A DNA stretch of 54,790 nucleotides from Dehalococcoidia bacterium (GCA_003562475.1 PWUU01000011.1:1-54790); one strand, 5' to 3'; counted from the stretch's first letter, positions 29,635 to 38,021 are shown. The notes: generated from the letters alone by a model not told the origin. Program-made: numbers and translations.

Positions 29635-30270
29635 TCACATGTCATCGTCGCACAATATGACTCGTCTCGGATGAACCCGCAGCTTTTCCGCGACAATTAT
29701 GGCCCTTATCTGCTCGACCACCTCATCCAGCTGCCCGGGGTGGTTCGTCACTACATAGTCAAATATGGATAACTGCTCGAATTCGTGGACCGTCTTGCTC
29801 AGGCGGACCGCGAGCTCGGCGGAGGACTCGCTCCGGCGACTGCGAAGGCGTCGCTCCAATTCCTCCAGTGACGGCGGACGCACGAAAATGAGCACGGCAT
29901 CAGGAACAACGCGGCGAATCGTGGATGCGCCCTGAACATCCACCTTGACGACAACATCATTGCCACTATTGAGTGCGTCGCGTACACCGAACAGGGGCAC
30001 GCCGTAGTAGTTGTGATAGACGTTTGCCCACTCAAGCATCTCTCCGTCCTCCACCATCTGGTGAAACCGCTGTTTGTTGACGAAATGGTAGTGGACGCCC
30101 TCTATCTCGCCCGACCGTTGCGGCCTGGTGGTCACCGTCACCACATGCGCTACGGGCATATGCAGCTCTTTCATGCGGTCGATGACGGCATCCTTTCCAG
30201 CGCCTGACGAGCCAGATACAACAAGAAGGAGGTTGGGGGGAGGCTCAGAATGGAAGCTGTCCGACTTCAT
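29635..30270 (-). CDS. gmk: Guanylate kinase
   Basis: Phosphorylates GMP to GDP (211 aa). The P-loop SGSSGAGKDAVI has Asp after Lys, where most bacteria have Ser or Thr, a form I associate with Chloroflexota. TTRPQRSGEIEGVHYHFV is the GMP-binding segment, followed by GVPLFGVRDAL and VDVQGASTIRR. The frame is open 54 bp upstream; ATG 30270 (MKSDSF) gives the usual spacing to the P-loop. No clear ribosome-binding site. Confidence 0.95.
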   Translation of the reverse strand: MKSDSFHSEPPPNLLLVVSGSSGAGKDAVIDRMKELHMPVAHVVTVTTRPQRSGEIEGVHYHFVNKQRFHQMVEDGEMLEWANVYHNYYGVPLFGVRDALNSGNDVVVKVDVQGASTIRRVVPDAVLIFVRPPSLEELERRLRSRRSESSAELAVRLSKTVHEFEQLSIFDYVVTNHPGQLDEVVEQIRAIIVAEKLRVHPRRVILCDDDM

Positions 30271-30328
30271 CACAATCACACGGCACCAGGACGAACAGGA
30301 GACCGAGCTATGTGGGCAGTCCATTGTA

Positions 30329-31714
30329 TCATGCGAACGTCCGCGCCTTCCCGTGATTTCTCAGCATCGACACCACCAGTGTCAGTATCATGCTGAGGCC
30401 AAGGCCAATCAGTGCCAGGTACGGTTTGAGCGGCACATCGATTCCGGGTACAGCTCCAGCCAGACCACACATTCCCCCCACGCACATACCAACGAGTGCT
30501 GCGGAGCCATCGAGACGCAACCGCTTCACCAACAGGCCCAGAAACACCGGCCCCACGACACCCGATGTGAAGATGGAGTAGGCAAACATCAGGGACGCGA
30601 TGACGCCCTGGAGACTGAGTGCAAGTAACAGCGCCAGCAGGCCCAGAACTACCACACACGCCCGCGCAAGCACCACCACGCTCTTCTCCCCCAGAGGAAA
30701 CGCACGCGAGAGGATGTCATCGGCCAGGATGACCGACTGCCCCAGAAGGGTGCTGTCCGCCGATGACATGAGGGCAGCCACAAGGCCCGCCAGCAACAGG
30801 GCGGCAGCATATGGCGGCAATGCGTGCGCCACCAGCCAGGGCAATGCCTGCTCCGGATCGATACCGGGCGCAAGCACCCGAGCCGCAAGCCCCAACACCG
30901 TGACAATAACCGCAACGGGAACCACGAGCACGGCAGCGCTCAGCGTCGCAGTACGAGCACTCGCCGTATCCTTCGCAGACAGCAGTCGTGTGTAGATGTC
31001 AGGTCCAACCACGTATACGGCTCCCACCAGAACGAGCATCGATCCAAGGTCAGACCAGCCGAAGGCGTTGTTGACAGGGAAGTCGAGACTGCCCGGAGGC
31101 AGACTCATCGCCAGTCCGCCCGGTCCATCGACGGATGCGTGTACGAAGGCACCCGCCGCGGCGAGTCCGATGACGATGACGACCGCCTGCAGCACATCGG
31201 TGCGGAGTATTGCCCTCTGCCCACCTGCAACCGCGTACACCACGAGGACAACGGTGAACATGACCATCCACGCTGCAGGAGAACCTATGCCGACTGCAAA
31301 GAGCACGCGCGAGGCCGCAACAATCTGTCCGCTGACCACGCCCATCCATGCCACCACCACAAGCACGGCGGTTACCACGCGCACTCGCGGGCCATAGAGC
31401 CCACCGGCGAGCCCTGGCAGGGTATACACACTGAAGCCACGCACGCGCGATACGAGCACAAGGCCCAGCACTACAAGTCCGATGGCGCCCACCAGGCTCC
31501 ACCAGGCTGCGGTCATTCCCTGTTCGTACGCGAGCCCCGCCACGCCAATAGTCGCAGAACCACCCACAACCGTCGCAAGCAGTGATCCGGCAATCGTAGA
31601 GGTGGTTCCGCGACGACCCGCCACAAAGAAGGCTTCCCTCGATCCGGTTGAGCGGCCGGCAGAAAGACCGACCAGCAGAAAGCAGAGGAGCGAAACGAAA
31701 AGCAATAGCGGCAT
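30329..31714 (-). CDS. Sodium:solute symporter family transporter
   Basis: Polytopic membrane carrier (461 aa, about 12-13 hydrophobic helices) of the SSS family. Early GSREAFFVAGRRGTTSTIAGSLLATVVGGSATIGVAGLAY has the family Na+-site region (read in two halves), and LLAGLVAALMSSADSTLLG is the conserved helix near residue 312. The substrate is not predictable (panthothenate, proline and others are possible). ATG 31714 overlaps the birA stop (TAATG), indicating coupling; a TTG start 21 bases upstream is an alternative. Confidence 0.88.
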   Translation of the reverse strand: MPLLLFVSLLCFLLVGLSAGRSTGSREAFFVAGRRGTTSTIAGSLLATVVGGSATIGVAGLAYEQGMTAAWWSLVGAIGLVVLGLVLVSRVRGFSVYTLPGLAGGLYGPRVRVVTAVLVVVAWMGVVSGQIVAASRVLFAVGIGSPAAWMVMFTVVLVVYAVAGGQRAILRTDVLQAVVIVIGLAAAGAFVHASVDGPGGLAMSLPPGSLDFPVNNAFGWSDLGSMLVLVGAVYVVGPDIYTRLLSAKDTASARTATLSAAVLVVPVAVIVTVLGLAARVLAPGIDPEQALPWLVAHALPPYAAALLLAGLVAALMSSADSTLLGQSVILADDILSRAFPLGEKSVVVLARACVVVLGLLALLLALSLQGVIASLMFAYSIFTSGVVGPVFLGLLVKRLRLDGSAALVGMCVGGMCGLAGAVPGIDVPLKPYLALIGLGLSMILTLVVSMLRNHGKARTFA

Positions 31715-32640
31715 TAGTGCCCCGCATGCACGCAATCGCCGGCCACCACCTCATGCATTCTCCCGTCCATGCCACGTACCAGCAATGCGCCCCAGGAATT
31801 AATGCCTACTGCGATACCGGTGAGACTCATGCCCCCGGAAACGACGCAGACCTCCCGTCCAATGGTAACCGTTCGTGCTTTCCACTCTTCGATTATCGAA
31901 GAGTCGGCGAGGCACCGTAATCGTGAGAGCACTCCCTCAACAATCGCACGCACAAGACCTGTCCGGTCCACCGGACTCCCGAGGAGTTCCAACAGAGACA
32001 CCGCCCCGTCCTGGACATCAGCGATGCGCGAGTTTGCATTCAAGCCGATGCCCACATTGACGAACCGAACCGCGTCACACTCGGCCTCCATCTCAGCAAG
32101 AATGCCACACACCTTCCGGCCGCCAACGAGCACATCGTTCGGCCACTTGACACGTGCTCTGAGGCCGAACAGTCGTTCGATCGCGTCAGCCACGGCAACC
32201 GCTGCCATGAGGTTGATGCGGGGCGCCTGGACAGGGGTTATCGCTGGGCGGGTCACTATTGTCAGGTAGATACCTCCTGCCGGCGAGAGCCACGAACGAT
32301 CCAGTCGTCCACGCCCGGCAGACTGCTGCTCCGCAATGACCAGCGTGCCCTCCCGGGCTCCTCTTCGCGCCAGCGTCCGGGCAGTGTGCATGGTCGAGTC
32401 GGCAACCATCAGGTGATGTACCTTCGGCTCCCATCCAGGAAACTCCAGGGGCAGGAGCAGATCGGGGGATGATTCGAGGAGATAGCCGCGACGAGAGGCA
32501 CGTATCACATATCCCAGGGATCGAAGCGCCCGGACTTGCTTCCACACCGCCACCCGGGAGATACCAAGCTGAGAGCTGAGCAGCTGGCCGGAGACATAGT
32601 CTTTGTGTGCCCGCAGCGCGACAAGTACCTGGTGGCTCAT
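31714..32640 (-). CDS. birA: Biotin-[acetyl-CoA-carboxylase] ligase / biotin operon repressor BirA
   Basis: Bifunctional biotin protein ligase (308 aa). N-terminal winged helix (VSGQLLSSQLGISRVAVWKQV, residues about 13-33), then the ligase domain with QQSAGRGRLDRSW (biotinyl-AMP loop) and VKWPNDVLVGGRKVCGILAE, plus a C-terminal SH3-like part. Presence of the DNA-binding domain predicts autoregulation. ATG 32640 is preferred over an upstream in-frame codon at 32679 because a perfect 12-bp inverted repeat (32639-32671) covers the start region and would otherwise be coding. Confidence 0.95.
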   Translation of the reverse strand: MSHQVLVALRAHKDYVSGQLLSSQLGISRVAVWKQVRALRSLGYVIRASRRGYLLESSPDLLLPLEFPGWEPKVHHLMVADSTMHTARTLARRGAREGTLVIAEQQSAGRGRLDRSWLSPAGGIYLTIVTRPAITPVQAPRINLMAAVAVADAIERLFGLRARVKWPNDVLVGGRKVCGILAEMEAECDAVRFVNVGIGLNANSRIADVQDGAVSLLELLGSPVDRTGLVRAIVEGVLSRLRCLADSSIIEEWKARTVTIGREVCVVSGGMSLTGIAVGINSWGALLVRGMDGRMHEVVAGDCVHAGH

Positions 32641-32671
32641 GGTTAACCTGATGAAGCGACAGGTTAACCAT
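32639..32671 (-). promoter_or_regulatory. BirA-type operator over the birA start
   Basis: Perfect inverted repeat ATGGTTAACCTG - 9 bp - CAGGTTAACCAT. Each arm contains GGTTAACC, close to bacterial biotin operators built from GTTAACC or GTAAACC half-sites. One arm includes the start codon and the other covers the candidate -10. Confidence 0.8.
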
Positions 32672-32689
32672 ACTGTCATATCCTGTCAA
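32661..32689 (-). promoter_or_regulatory. birA promoter
   Basis: Minus strand TTGACA (32689-32684), 17-bp spacer and a weak -10 TAACCT (32666-32661) inside the operator arm. Repressor binding would occlude it. Confidence 0.5.
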
Positions 32690-32707
32690 GGCCGGTCGAG
32701 CATTCTG

Positions 32708-32737
32708 TAGACAAGAACCATCACGAACGGGTATCCT
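32708..32737 (+). promoter_or_regulatory. Candidate promoter of the MBL-fold gene
   Basis: TAGACA (32708-32713), 18-bp spacer, TATCCT (32732-32737). The start would fall about 7 nt before ATG 32752, and no ribosome-binding site is visible. Confidence 0.45.
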
Positions 32738-32751
32738 TTAGCGATTCGACC

Positions 32752-33399
32752 ATGGAAATCGTCTGGTCAGGTCACTCCTGCTTCACGGTCCGCGGCAAGG
32801 CAACAACAGTTGTCTTCGACCCGTGTCCCCCCGATCTCGGATGCGCACAACGCTGGGGCAGTCCGCAGGCGGTGCTCATCAGCCACCTTCACCCGGGCCA
32901 TTCGTACACGGACGGATTTGCCGGCACACCGCGCGTCTTCTGTGGTCCAGGTGAGTACGAAGTTGGCGGCGCATTTATCACCGGCCTCGGCACCTATCAT
33001 GATGCCGAACAGGGCGAGGTCATGGGCAGGAACACGGTCTTCGTGGTCGAAATGGACGGCCTCACCTTGTGCCACCTCGGGGATATTGGACACGCACTGA
33101 CCGGTCAGGTGCTGAGAGATATCGGGAAGGTGGACATCCTGTTCGTGCCAGCAGGTGATGTCAGCACGCTCAGCGTCGCAGAGGCACGCTCAGCCACACG
33201 CGCGCTCCAGCCGCGCTATGTGCTCCCGATGCACCATCGCACCGAGACCACACGGCCCGAGTTGGAACCGGTCATGACGTTCCTCACCGCTATGGGAGTG
33301 GCACAACCGGAGGCAAGGCCAAGGCTCTCCGTCACAACCACCAACCTCCCTCTCGCAATGCAGGTCATTGTGCTTACATGCGACAGCAAGGTCGGCTAA
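32752..33399 (+). CDS. Metallo-beta-lactamase-fold hydrolase
   Basis: A 215-aa protein of the UPF0173/UlaG-like MBL branch: MEIVWSGHSCFTVRG, then VLISHLHPGHSYTD, FCGPGEYEVGGAFI, TLCHLGDIGHAL and LPMHHRTE. The metal motif is HxHxGH rather than HxHxDH, so one Asp ligand is replaced by Gly; this variant may be normal for its subgroup. Substrate unknown. Divergent from birA with the operator between them. Confidence 0.85.
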   Translation: MEIVWSGHSCFTVRGKATTVVFDPCPPDLGCAQRWGSPQAVLISHLHPGHSYTDGFAGTPRVFCGPGEYEVGGAFITGLGTYHDAEQGEVMGRNTVFVVEMDGLTLCHLGDIGHALTGQVLRDIGKVDILFVPAGDVSTLSVAEARSATRALQPRYVLPMHHRTETTRPELEPVMTFLTAMGVAQPEARPRLSVTTTNLPLAMQVIVLTCDSKVG

Positions 33400-33435
33400 C
33401 CCGACAACACTCCCTGCGCCGGACCGGACAGACTT

Positions 33436-33464
33436 TTGACAAGCGGACGGTGCCTGCCTACAAT
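33436..33464 (+). promoter_or_regulatory. Promoter of the zinc-ribbon gene, leaderless type
   Basis: Perfect TTGACA (33436-33441), 17-bp spacer, TACAAT (33459-33464). Only 10 nt separate the -10 from ATG 33475, so the transcript should begin within about 4 nt of the start codon; no ribosome-binding site. Confidence 0.75.
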
Positions 33465-33474
33465 TCCCGTACGT

Positions 33475-34170
33475 ATGAGCCTCGTGTCGCGACTGTACGA
33501 ACTGCAGGCCACAGAGCTTGAGCTAAGAAACAAACGCCGCCTTCTCCAGGACACAGTCGTCCGCCTTAATCACAACCCGGAATTGTCTGCTGCCGAGGAG
33601 GAACTGGCTGCCATCGAGTCCCGACTTGACAACGCGCGCAAGCACCAGCGCCGGCTGGACTGGGAGGTCGAGGACCTGAATGTCCGAATCCGCGGGTTGA
33701 ACGACAAGCTCTACGGTGGCAGTGTCCGTAACCCCAAGGAACTCGTTAGTCTCGAGCAGGACGTCCAGAGCGTGAGGCGATACCTCGAGGGCAAGGAGGA
33801 GAAGCTGCTTGAGGCAATGGACGTTGTGGAGTCGGTAGAGGCGGAAGCCGCGACCATGCGGCATCGAGTCGCCAGTCTGAGAGACTCCTGGGAGCAGGAA
33901 CGGCCAGGTCTAGAAACCCTGAGAGGCACCGTCGAAGCAGAGGTATCACGACTCACCGAGGCATGCCTCACAGTACGGAACGACCTTGGTGCCGAGGCGG
34001 CACAACAGTACGATCAGATAGCAAGAGCAAGAGGTGTTGCCGTGGTGAAAGTAGAGCAGGGGCGCTGCAAGGGCTGCAACCTGACCTTACCGACAGGGCT
34101 GTGGCAGCGGGCGCGGGCCGGAGAAACGGTCGAGTGTGGCAGTTGTGGCCGCCTCCTCTACGTAGAGTAG
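33475..34170 (+). CDS. Coiled-coil protein with C-terminal C4 zinc ribbon
   Basis: A 231-aa protein. Residues about 5-185 are a long charged coiled coil (hairpin type, with the conserved turn KLYGGSVRNPKELVSLEQD near residue 78-96). The end has a C4 zinc ribbon, CKGCN ... CGSCGRLLYVE. This is the architecture of the DUF164/CT398-like family, for which no firm function is known. The start is set by ATG 33475; upstream frame contains the promoter. It is followed by the RNase P RNA gene. Confidence 0.9.
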   Translation: MSLVSRLYELQATELELRNKRRLLQDTVVRLNHNPELSAAEEELAAIESRLDNARKHQRRLDWEVEDLNVRIRGLNDKLYGGSVRNPKELVSLEQDVQSVRRYLEGKEEKLLEAMDVVESVEAEAATMRHRVASLRDSWEQERPGLETLRGTVEAEVSRLTEACLTVRNDLGAEAAQQYDQIARARGVAVVKVEQGRCKGCNLTLPTGLWQRARAGETVECGSCGRLLYVE

Positions 34171-34179
34171 CCTCGCGAG

Positions 34180-34208
34180 TTGACCTGCACCCGCAATGGT
34201 CATAGACT
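34180..34208 (+). promoter_or_regulatory. rnpB promoter
   Basis: TTGACC (34180-34185), 17-bp spacer, TAGACT (34203-34208). The start expected near 34215 coincides with the first base of the RNase P RNA P1 helix. Confidence 0.7.
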
Positions 34209-34214
34209 TAGCGT

Positions 34215-34611
34215 AGGGCTGGTAGACCGGGTGGTCGCCGCGCGCTACGTGCGCGGGGAGGAAAGTCCGGGCTCCACCAGGCAGGGTGCTGGGTAACACC
34301 CAGGAAGGGCAACCTTACGGAAAGTGCCACAGAAACATACCGCCCGCGGTGCGGGTAAGGGTGAAATGGTGAGGTCAGAGCTCACCGGCGGCCGGGAGAC
34401 CGGCTGGACGGGCAAACCCCACCCGGAGCAAGACCAAATAGAGGGGCGAATACCACGTTTCTGCGACGGCATGTCACAGACGCGTGGTGCACGGCGCCTG
34501 GCCGATGCCTCCGGGTTGGTTGCTGGACCCTGGTGGCAACACCAGGGCTAGATGGATGACCACCGCTCTCACCAGAGAGCACAGAACCCGGCTTACAGGT
34601 CTGCCAGCCCT
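34215..34611 (+). ncRNA. rnpB: RNase P RNA, bacterial type A
   Basis: Catalytic RNA of tRNA 5'-end maturation, about 397 nt. The P1 helix pairs AGGGCTGGTAGACC (34215-34228) with GGTCTGCCAGCCCT (34598-34611), with one G-U-type difference. The conserved core is present in order: GAGGAAAGTCCGGGCT, CACAGAAACATACCGCC, GGTAAGGGTGAAA, AAACCCCACCCGGAGCAAG, ACCAAATAG and ACAGAACCCGGCTTACAGG. Length and layout fit the ancestral type A. No classical terminator follows. Confidence 0.96.
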
Positions 34612-34623
34612 GCTCCCGTGTGA

Positions 34624-35463
34624 TCAGCGCCGCAGTGCGATGGAGGCGTATCCTACCACGCGAGAGTAATCGCCAATGACATCGCCGCTGGTGGCGTACT
34701 TGAGCAACTCGGCTCTCGTGGCGCCCCGCAACCGCGCCGCATGGAGCACGGCCGCCACAGGCCCGTACCCACACATACTGCAGTTGTGAATTCCCAGCCT
34801 GCGATACATCTCGTCGCTGTCCAGACTCTCGATGGCCTCGATAACATCCCCATCCTTGTGAATCGCATTCTCCTGCGGTTCGTAGTGCGTGAAGTCGGTA
34901 CTGGCGATGAGGACTAGATTTCCTTCCAGTCTGGATAGGGCTTCACCGAGCTCCCGCGCAGTGTCGGCGTCCTGCGCGAGTACAGCCACAGGCACAATAC
35001 GGATCGCAGCGCCATACAGGTGCTGCAGCCACGGCACCTGCACCTCGACGCTGTGTTCATAGATATGCGCCGATTCTCCGGACCGTATCGTGCCACCCAC
35101 AAGCAGCCCCGCCGCATCTTCGTCCACGCGTGCGTCACCAAGCGGCGTTGCCCATGCCCCCGAGGTCCACACTGAGACCGACGCTCCATAGCCGGTGTGG
35201 TTCGGACCCACGATGACCGCAGTATCAACCAGGCCGTCCCGCGCGAGCGCTCCGTACGCGTGAGCTGCCACTGGCCCGGATGCCATGTAGCCCGCGTGAG
35301 GGATCACCAGCGCCACTATCTCCCGCGGCCCCGATGGATCCACCTCGGGCACATCTCCAGGGCCAATCCTGTGCCGGTAACTCCACTCGAGCTGTCCCAC
35401 GACACCGTCAGGCGTTGCAGCGTAGAACGTCCCTGCTACTGCCGGTTTCCTGATTCCCATCAT
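34624..35463 (-). CDS. amrB: AmmeMemoRadiSam system protein B (Memo-like)
   Basis: A 279-aa Memo-family protein. RKPAVAGTFYAATPD at the N-terminus, VIPHAGYMASGPVAAHAYG, VIVGPNHTGYGA, HSVEVQVPWLQHLYG and STDFTHYEP carry the His/Asp residues of the non-catalytic-looking dioxygenase-like pocket. Usually encoded with an AMMECR1-domain protein and a radical SAM enzyme; neither is in the window. The start (ATGATG at 35463/35460) overlaps the stop of the preceding minus-strand gene. Confidence 0.92.
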   Translation of the reverse strand: MMGIRKPAVAGTFYAATPDGVVGQLEWSYRHRIGPGDVPEVDPSGPREIVALVIPHAGYMASGPVAAHAYGALARDGLVDTAVIVGPNHTGYGASVSVWTSGAWATPLGDARVDEDAAGLLVGGTIRSGESAHIYEHSVEVQVPWLQHLYGAAIRIVPVAVLAQDADTARELGEALSRLEGNLVLIASTDFTHYEPQENAIHKDGDVIEAIESLDSDEMYRRLGIHNCSMCGYGPVAAVLHAARLRGATRAELLKYATSGDVIGDYSRVVGYASIALRR

Positions 35464-36152
35464 TCCACCTCCTCCACCTCCGGGCCATCGTCCGATCCGG
35501 AGGCTTCCCCCGTCTTGTGGTCCACCTCCTCTCCCTTGTGATCTTGCCTCGACTGGTCGCGCAACCAGCGATGGAGTTCGTCAAGCGCAGGAGGGACAAC
35601 GCTGAAGACCTCGATATCCTGGGGAAACTGCAACCCATGTCCCTCCCTGATGAACAGGATACCAGCCTCGCCGGAGCCCAGTGTGGCATCGATCTGGCTG
35701 ACTACATGTTCATTATGTCGCTTCAACGCCTGTGTGTAGAGGTCGCCGACCAGTTCTCTTACCTTACTGCTCGCGAACCCCATCAGCATGAATCGTTCCC
35801 AGTCGGTCAATTCTGCGGCCAGGTCCCGGTCCTCCATCGCCTCCAGAATTGCGCCATTAGCACACCGTTCTTTCGCCAGATTGTGGCTGAACCGGTGCGT
35901 CTTCTCGATCAACGCAAGGCCTGCATCCCCCTTCTCGTAGACAGACTCATGGTAGATATGTGTGGCTGTGCCCGCCTTCGACTCAAGATTCGTAAGCTGC
36001 TCGCACACTTGCCGCCAGTAACGGTCGCACCTTTGCTGATATTCCTGCGGAGCACTGTCATGAGTGAACACCAGGAACACAAGGAACAGCTTCCTGCGCG
36101 AATGGAAGAGGTCGGCAGCCGGCCGTTCCACACGTCCTAAGGTCTCGCTCAC
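35460..36152 (-). CDS. Hypothetical protein, acidic C-terminus
   Basis: A 230-aa protein that I cannot assign. The start is GTG 36152, overlapping the preceding gene's stop by GTGA; the longer in-frame Gly/Arg-rich extension is only the other gene's tail read out of frame. The middle is helical. The segment GEAGILFIREGHGLQFPQDIEVF followed by VPPALDELHRWLRDQ (in two stretches) looks like a compact beta-alpha domain, and the last 30 residues are very acidic. Part of a three-gene coupled unit with the small Cys-rich protein and amrB. Confidence 0.75.
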   Translation of the reverse strand: MSETLGRVERPAADLFHSRRKLFLVFLVFTHDSAPQEYQQRCDRYWRQVCEQLTNLESKAGTATHIYHESVYEKGDAGLALIEKTHRFSHNLAKERCANGAILEAMEDRDLAAELTDWERFMLMGFASSKVRELVGDLYTQALKRHNEHVVSQIDATLGSGEAGILFIREGHGLQFPQDIEVFSVVPPALDELHRWLRDQSRQDHKGEEVDHKTGEASGSDDGPEVEEVE

Positions 36153-36499
36153 GATTCCTTCTCCTCGTCCTTCTCCTCCTCGTCCTTCTCCTCGTCGTCC
36201 TCCTGACCCCACTTCTGCATGAACAGCTTGATACGCTCGGCCAGCCGCGGATCGGATTTCAGCCGCTCTGCGAACACCGGACAGCTCTGCACCATCATGT
36301 TCTGTCCCATCGCGGCGACCCCTTCCAGGGCCCTCTCAATCTCAGGGTTCGTCTGATCGCCGAACAGGCCTCCCTGCATCATGGAGCGGAATTGATTCAA
36401 CTCACTCGAGCCGAGCTGAACAGGCATCACGCAGTTCTTGTACCAGGGGCACTGCCTGCACTGCACAACCGCCCCGGCCTCTTCCATTATGTCTCCCAT
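36149..36499 (-). CDS. Small Cys-containing hypothetical protein
   Basis: A 116-aa unassigned protein. The N-terminal CRQCPWYKNC holds three Cys, with a fourth Cys near residue 73 (QSCPVF), suggesting a metal or Fe-S site (inference). The last 20 residues are almost entirely Glu, Asp and Lys. Start ATG 36499. Its stop overlaps the next gene's GTG, so the two are translationally coupled and probably act together. Confidence 0.75.
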   Translation of the reverse strand: MGDIMEEAGAVVQCRQCPWYKNCVMPVQLGSSELNQFRSMMQGGLFGDQTNPEIERALEGVAAMGQNMMVQSCPVFAERLKSDPRLAERIKLFMQKWGQEDDEEKDEEEKDEEKES

Positions 36500-36557
36500 A
36501 GTAATGCACCTTCCTTACGTTCTGGGTATCTTCACGTCGGAGGAAATGACACGAGGC

Positions 36558-37262
36558 TCAAAGTCCTCCGAACCTGCGGTGGCGCGTCGCGTAGGCGTTC
36601 ATAGAGCGATCGAGTTCCTCTTCATCGAAATCCGGCCACAGCACTGGACTGAAGTATAGCTCAGCATATGCCGCCTGCCACAGCATGTAGTTGCTGAGTC
36701 GCAATTCACCCCCTGGACGCACCAGCAGGTCCGGGTAGGGCATATGAGCGGTATACAGCGCACCTGCTATTGCTGCCTCATCTATCTCTTGCTGCTGCAC
36801 AGTGGCCAGCACGCTCCTCAGGGCGTCGACTATCTCCGCCCTGCCACCATAGTTGATGGCGAGCCCGAGTGCCAGATTGCCCGAAGCCGGTGGTCCCTCA
36901 CACACATAATCGATTGCCTCGAGAAGAGACCCGGGAAGTGGTTCTCTCCTTCCCAGGTGCCGAAACGTCACACCTCTCGCCTGAAGCCGGGGGCCGGTGT
37001 CTCCAAGCCATTCCGTGAGAAGCTCAAAGATGCCGACCACTTCCTCCTTCGGCCGTTTCCAGTTCTCCGTCGAGAACATGTACATGCTCATGTAGCTCAC
37101 GTGCCGCTCCACAAGCGCTTCGGCAATCCTCGTGACGTTCGCGAGCCCACTGCGGTGTCCCGCAAGACGCGGCAGGCCCCGCTGAGTCGCCCACCGACCG
37201 TTGCCATCCATCACAAACGCCACATGCTGTGGAGCCTTTGTTCGTTCTTGCTGCCTCTTCAT
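36558..37262 (-). CDS. uppS: Isoprenyl transferase (undecaprenyl diphosphate synthase)
   Basis: cis-Prenyltransferase making the C55 lipid carrier (234 aa). VAFVMDGNGRWATQRGL holds the catalytic Asp near residue 19. GHRSGL, YMFSTENWKRP, LAINYGGRAEIVDA and RPGGELRLSNYMLWQAAYAE follow; the usual R-T-[GS]-G-E reads RPGGE. The frame is open 153 bp upstream, but ATG 37262 (MKRQQERTKAPQHVAF) fits the family. Last gene of the dense core region. Confidence 0.95.
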   Translation of the reverse strand: MKRQQERTKAPQHVAFVMDGNGRWATQRGLPRLAGHRSGLANVTRIAEALVERHVSYMSMYMFSTENWKRPKEEVVGIFELLTEWLGDTGPRLQARGVTFRHLGRREPLPGSLLEAIDYVCEGPPASGNLALGLAINYGGRAEIVDALRSVLATVQQQEIDEAAIAGALYTAHMPYPDLLVRPGGELRLSNYMLWQAAYAELYFSPVLWPDFDEEELDRSMNAYATRHRRFGGL

Positions 37263-38021
37263 GGACCCTGCTCCCGCCGTTCTACCCTGTGTCGCGACAG
37301 ACCCATCACACCCGCCACAACCGACACGAATCTGAATTATAGGCAATCTATCGTGGCCTGCGCGACCCCCTTCGGTAACATTCTTACGCGAGTTGACGCG
37401 CCCTCTTTGCGGCAACGCCCCCGCACACTCCTGCCAGGACTACCAGGTTGACCAGGGAAATGGTACGGTCGATCCTCCTCAGAAAAACCGGCGCCCGGAC
37501 TACGACGCAGTAGCCGGTCCTGCATCGTAGTCAGTGGAGGTCAATGGCGAGCCGCAGACACGTGAGTGCAGCCTCGGTGCTGTTGGCCGACACACGTGCC
37601 CACCATGTGGCGCCGCCCTCTCATACGTATAACAGGGTCAACTGCCCCGAGCGGGATGAGGCATCTCCACTTCCATGCTGGCGTGTACTGTCACTAGCAC
37701 GTGCCGGGTACAGGTGGTAACATTGCCCGCGGGTGCTGCTCCCCCTCAGTACCGAGCAGGAAATGTGCGGGAAGCGTCCGGTAGGATGCTGTCAGCGCGG
37801 CGACTCGATACGCGACGACAACGGGGAGCCATTCTGTTGATCTCGGTTTCTTGCCCTGTGTTGCGTCGCGGTTTCAGCCTGATGCGTTCCATTGTCGCAC
37901 GAAACCGGGGCGGAGCTGGCAAGAGGCGCAGGACGACTAAGAATTGCGGCAGTCGAGTCAATCGTAGCAAGACAGCCACGCTGACAGGCACAAGAAGGAA
38001 CGATGAGAGGAGATCAGGCTC
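37263..38021. other. Gene-poor gap before the CoA-transferase genes
   Basis: No convincing gene in 759 bp. It contains an imperfect 13-bp inverted repeat at 37498-37532. A GC-rich stretch at about 37725-37850 has short motifs in an order that faintly recalls a cobalamin riboswitch (GGGAAG, CCGGT, GCTGTC, CGGGGAGC), too degenerate to call. Confidence 0.5.
37498..37532. repeat. Inverted repeat, 13-bp arms
   Basis: GACTACGACGCAG - 9 nt - CTGCATCGTAGTC, one mismatch. On the minus strand the mismatch becomes a G-U pair and a run of T follows about 16 nt later, so it might act as a minus-strand terminator, but no gene lies upstream on that strand. Confidence 0.6.
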
